Below the pieces are notes generated by a model. That model had not been told where the DNA came from and did not search any database. It saw only the letters and a list, made by a program, of their open reading frames with translations. 64,000 bases of DNA from Smittia aterrima (lineage: Eukaryota > Arthropoda > Insecta > Diptera > Chironomidae): positions 13,547,537 to 13,611,536 of the forward strand of contig CP093829.1 of assembly GCA_033063855.1 (NCBI GenBank). The letters are read 5' to 3'. Each line of letters begins with the position of its first letter. Position 1 is the first letter of the stretch. The position numbers and the translations under genes are program-made. Positions 63,197 through 64,000 of the stretch are shown piece after piece.

Positions 63197-64000
63197 ACGA
63201 AAGTTGTATCATCATCCATCCTGTGCCGAAAAGTAAAATCTTTTATGATTTCGATGACGACGAATGTGTTTAAGAGTTTTATCAATTAGAATAGGAACAA
63301 AGTAAAAAAAATTGAAAAATGAATTCCCGGAAATACACTAAAAGTTGTTATTTATTGACATAAAGAGATGAACAAATCAAATATTTATTAACATAAAATC
63401 TGGAATGTCATGAGAGGCAAGAAAGGAAAACATAAAATAGTGTAAAATTTTCCTCCTTCATAAAACAATAAGATACAACAATATCTATCATATCCGCTGT
63501 TGATTAATGTTTAAAAATTTGTCAACTATTTTATTTAAAGATTTTCTATTCTTAAATATCACGTGTGATTTTTGTTTGAATCTACAAGAAGAAAAATTAA
63601 TCAAAACTTGATATTGAAATAATCATTGAATTGATCATTGACGTGGTGACGCTAGAAGCTGTAGAATCAGCGAGTCCTTTGTCCTCCCACGCAATAGGTG
63701 AACTTGTAAATTACCTTGTTAGACTTAAGTGCAAATAAATGCAAGAGTTTTTGGTCGAAGCATACTTTAGATTTTTCTGGAAACATCTGAGAGTCAATAA
63801 AACGATTATTTGAGGAAATCGTATGAACATAACTCACAGAAATGATCAGACGCGAATCGAAGAAAGAAATCTCTTAATATATTGCGCAATTAACTGGACT
63901 GGAACTTGTTTTGCTGTAACTAATTTAAGCTTTCTAGATTATAATCTTTTCCTAGATAAATTTTTTCAAAATTCGACTTTTCGATACCAAAAAGAAATTG
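63197..64000. other. mib2 3' flank to window edge
   Basis: Probably the mib2 3' untranslated region followed by intergenic sequence. On the minus strand, about 63696-63595 could be a terminal exon reading SPIAWEDKGLADSTASSVTT and ending ...ISSFD-stop after a weak acceptor. No family is recognised, so it is not called as a gene. Confidence 0.3.

Overview
The window is nuclear DNA from an insect, most likely a nematoceran fly. It is AT-rich. Most introns are 50-70 bases with ordinary GT-AG ends, and the proteins read as close relatives of fly and vertebrate families. The midge-like assignment is inferred from compactness and gene content, not from a search. Gene models were built by hand from splice signals, reading phase and family resemblance, and the phases close for every multi-exon model given. 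MCU is partial: its start codon was not found and its last residues lie beyond the window.

Layout, left to right. The mitochondrial calcium uniporter MCU (minus strand) enters from the left edge. Its 6.3 kb intron holds an unrecognised plus-strand gene for a 1339-residue disordered protein. Tom40 follows at 10.3-11.4 kb. A kainate-type glutamate receptor gene (minus, 20.7 to 13.0 kb) has two interchangeable exon blocks for the first membrane helix and pore. After a gene-poor stretch come a twelve-finger C2H2 protein (25.3-27.6 kb) and a SAC3D1-like gene (minus, 31.8 to 28.1 kb). The SAC3D1 intron contains two plus-strand rolling-stone genes. Then come a secreted carboxylesterase, a CENP-A/Cid histone, a GPATCH1 homologue and an unrecognised coiled-coil gene. 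The receptor tyrosine kinase Ret (42.7-51.2 kb) is bracketed by an inverted repeat. A C1orf50-like gene and mib2 (54.4-63.2 kb) complete the window.

The genes do not form one pathway. Two groups share a theme: MCU and Tom40 act in mitochondria, and the glutamate receptor and Ret act at the cell surface, typically in neurons. Nesting is prominent: three genes lie inside introns of genes on the opposite strand.

The most unusual observations are: (1) two neighbouring introns of mib2 that are identical over all 60 bases; (2) a phase-matched choice in the glutamate receptor between a pore with Arg and a pore with Gln at the Q/R site, the Gln version carrying a long linker with an EF-hand-like loop; (3) an 8-base microexon just after the pore; (4) inverted repeats flanking Ret whose core is about 96% identical while their flanks have decayed; (5) two alternative first exons of Ret, each encoding a signal peptide.
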